A stretch of DNA of 64,000 bases, taken from positions 1-64,000 of the forward strand of contig NZ_FMMP01000028.1 of assembly GCF_900095725.1 (NCBI RefSeq). The letters run 5' to 3'. The notes beneath the pieces are model-generated. The model ran no database searches and was not told the origin of the DNA. It worked only from the letters and a program-made list of their open reading frames with translations. Shown here in pieces: positions 62,974 to 64,000 of this stretch; within the stretch, counting starts at the first letter, position 1; each line of letters starts with the position of its first letter. The translations under genes were made by a program, and so were the position numbers. This DNA comes from Cellulosilyticum sp. I15G10I2 (GTDB lineage: Bacteria > Bacillota > Clostridia > Lachnospirales > Cellulosilyticaceae).

Positions 62974-63873
62974 CTAAAATAACAATTCATCAATAGCCGC
63001 TACAAGTCCATCAATAGACGGTTTACTGATTTGCCTATCTGCCTTTACTTGTTCTCCTTTATGAAAAAGATCTGCTGTTATAAGTGATGAGAAAATGACT
63101 ACTGGCAATTCACTTAAGAGTGGATCTTCTTTTATCCTTCTGGTAACAGTATGTCCATCTAATATAGGCATTTCTATATCTGTTATAAGGAGATCTATTT
63201 CTTTATTGAAATTTTGTCCATGTTTTTCTTTAATTTCAAAAATAGACTTTAGTACATCTTGTCCATTGTCAAATAACGTAAGTTGTGTGTATCCACCTGC
63301 TACTAAGACTTCTTTAAGCAGGTTTCTAATTGTTTTAGAATCTTCTGCTATATAGATTTTCTTGGTCATTCTTTCAGATTTAAGTGCTATTTTATCCTTG
63401 CTCTTAAGATATACATTGTCGGACTCTGATAAATCTGTTATTATTTTTTCAAAATCTAATAAAAGAAGTATTCCATTATCTGTTAAGATGTTTCCAACTG
63501 AAAGTGTTGATTTTAACAACCTGTCCGGTTTTGTAATGTCTGACCACTTAATTCTTTGGATGCCGACAATACTATCTACTACAAACATCACTTCTTGATT
63601 ATTAAATTCACATACTAAGGCCATTTTAGTATTTGTTAGGTCTGTTGGCTTATTATCTAATATATAGCTTAGGTCCACAACAGTCATAACTTTATCTCGC
63701 ACACTTGCAAGTCCTAATATACTTTTATTAGTGACTGCTCCTGGTCTTATTTCGCCTAATTGTATAATCTCTCTTGACTTTAATACATTGATACAATAAG
63801 CATTTCCGTTGACGATAAATACAATTATTTCTAATTCTCCTGTTCCTGCTTCTAATAAAACTGAGTTTTTCAT
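62974..63873 (-). CDS. cheV: Chemotaxis protein CheV
   Basis: 299 residues. An N-terminal CheW-like domain (about 10-160), which couples receptors to CheA, is fused to a C-terminal receiver domain (about 172-295). The latter has the acidic AED (start), phospho-acceptor Asp in LLITDIEMP, Ser in VIFSS and Lys in ISKPS. It adjusts receptor coupling during adaptation. AAGGAAGTGAT lies before the ATG. No other motility genes are in the window, so the signal partners are elsewhere. Confidence 0.95.
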   Translation of the reverse strand: MKNSVLLEAGTGELEIIVFIVNGNAYCINVLKSREIIQLGEIRPGAVTNKSILGLASVRDKVMTVVDLSYILDNKPTDLTNTKMALVCEFNNQEVMFVVDSIVGIQRIKWSDITKPDRLLKSTLSVGNILTDNGILLLLDFEKIITDLSESDNVYLKSKDKIALKSERMTKKIYIAEDSKTIRNLLKEVLVAGGYTQLTLFDNGQDVLKSIFEIKEKHGQNFNKEIDLLITDIEMPILDGHTVTRRIKEDPLLSELPVVIFSSLITADLFHKGEQVKADRQISKPSIDGLVAAIDELLF

Positions 63874-64000
63874 CTTATCACTTCCTTATTTTTATCTTTT
63901 ATCCACAAATGCTTTTGTATACCCTATTATTTCTGTTTTAAAACATTTTTTGATCTATTATTACCTATTATACTTTAATTCTTCTTTAAGTTCAATTATA

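Overview
The window is about 64 kb of low-GC DNA that looks like the chromosome of an anaerobic clostridium. Evidence for this includes the AT-rich spacers, strong GGAGG-type ribosome binding sites, T-box leaders on tRNA-synthetase genes, an iron-sulfur indolepyruvate oxidoreductase, a ferredoxin-type aldo/keto reductase and a Re-type citrate synthase gene. The partial 16S rRNA at the left edge resembles Clostridium cluster XIVb (Cellulosilyticum/Epulopiscium-like) from memory; the genus is inference. I see no prophage, insertion sequence, CRISPR array, plasmid gene or tRNA.

Layout. 1-402 is the 5' end of a 16S rRNA gene on the minus strand, with its promoter at 621-648. 965-8306 holds a HAD phosphatase, a YesN/YesM-type two-component system and an 'iron(III)-type' ABC transporter; together they fit a sensed uptake module for a phosphorylated or anionic compound. 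8571-11212 carries isocitrate dehydrogenase and a probable Re-citrate synthase, the oxidative route to 2-oxoglutarate and glutamate. 11.5-14 kb is a patch of small unknown genes plus a gamma-carbonic anhydrase. 14-16 kb is a TetR regulator divergent from two flavodoxin-like reductases, with two matching palindromic operators around the promoter. 16-26 kb has T-box-controlled leuS, a DUF4349 lipoprotein, an SDR, a DUF975 protein, an unusual EF-G paralogue and glyA. 26-33 kb has iorAB, a split ThrE-type exporter, degV, an aldo/keto reductase and a short cis-prenyltransferase. 33-40 kb has a cysteine-rich protein divergent from a beta-rich/coiled-coil protein, an RseC-like protein, a small sulfite/nitrite-reductase-like Fe-S protein, and a padR/DUF1700-like/DUF4097 operon. 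40-46 kb has a DHH phosphoesterase, threonine ammonia-lyase and small housekeeping enzymes. 45.5-48.6 kb is a DtxR/MntR-type regulator divergent from feoAB. 48.8-59 kb has a beta-helix protein, a DUF2157/GDYXXLXY pair, acetyltransferases, aspartate racemase and a polar amino-acid ABC transporter behind a structured leader. 59-64 kb is T-box-controlled hisS-aspS and cheV.

Most of the window is ordinary chromosome. The least explained signals are in the non-coding DNA. An 87-bp structured repeat occurs twice, with a compensatory base-pair change. A second repeat, about 70 bp with two hairpins, also occurs twice. The amino-acid transporter leader has an intrinsic terminator and looks like a divergent lysine riboswitch. 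Two terminators are very long perfect palindromes that run into the neighbouring coding ends. I found no convincing new defence or mobile system.
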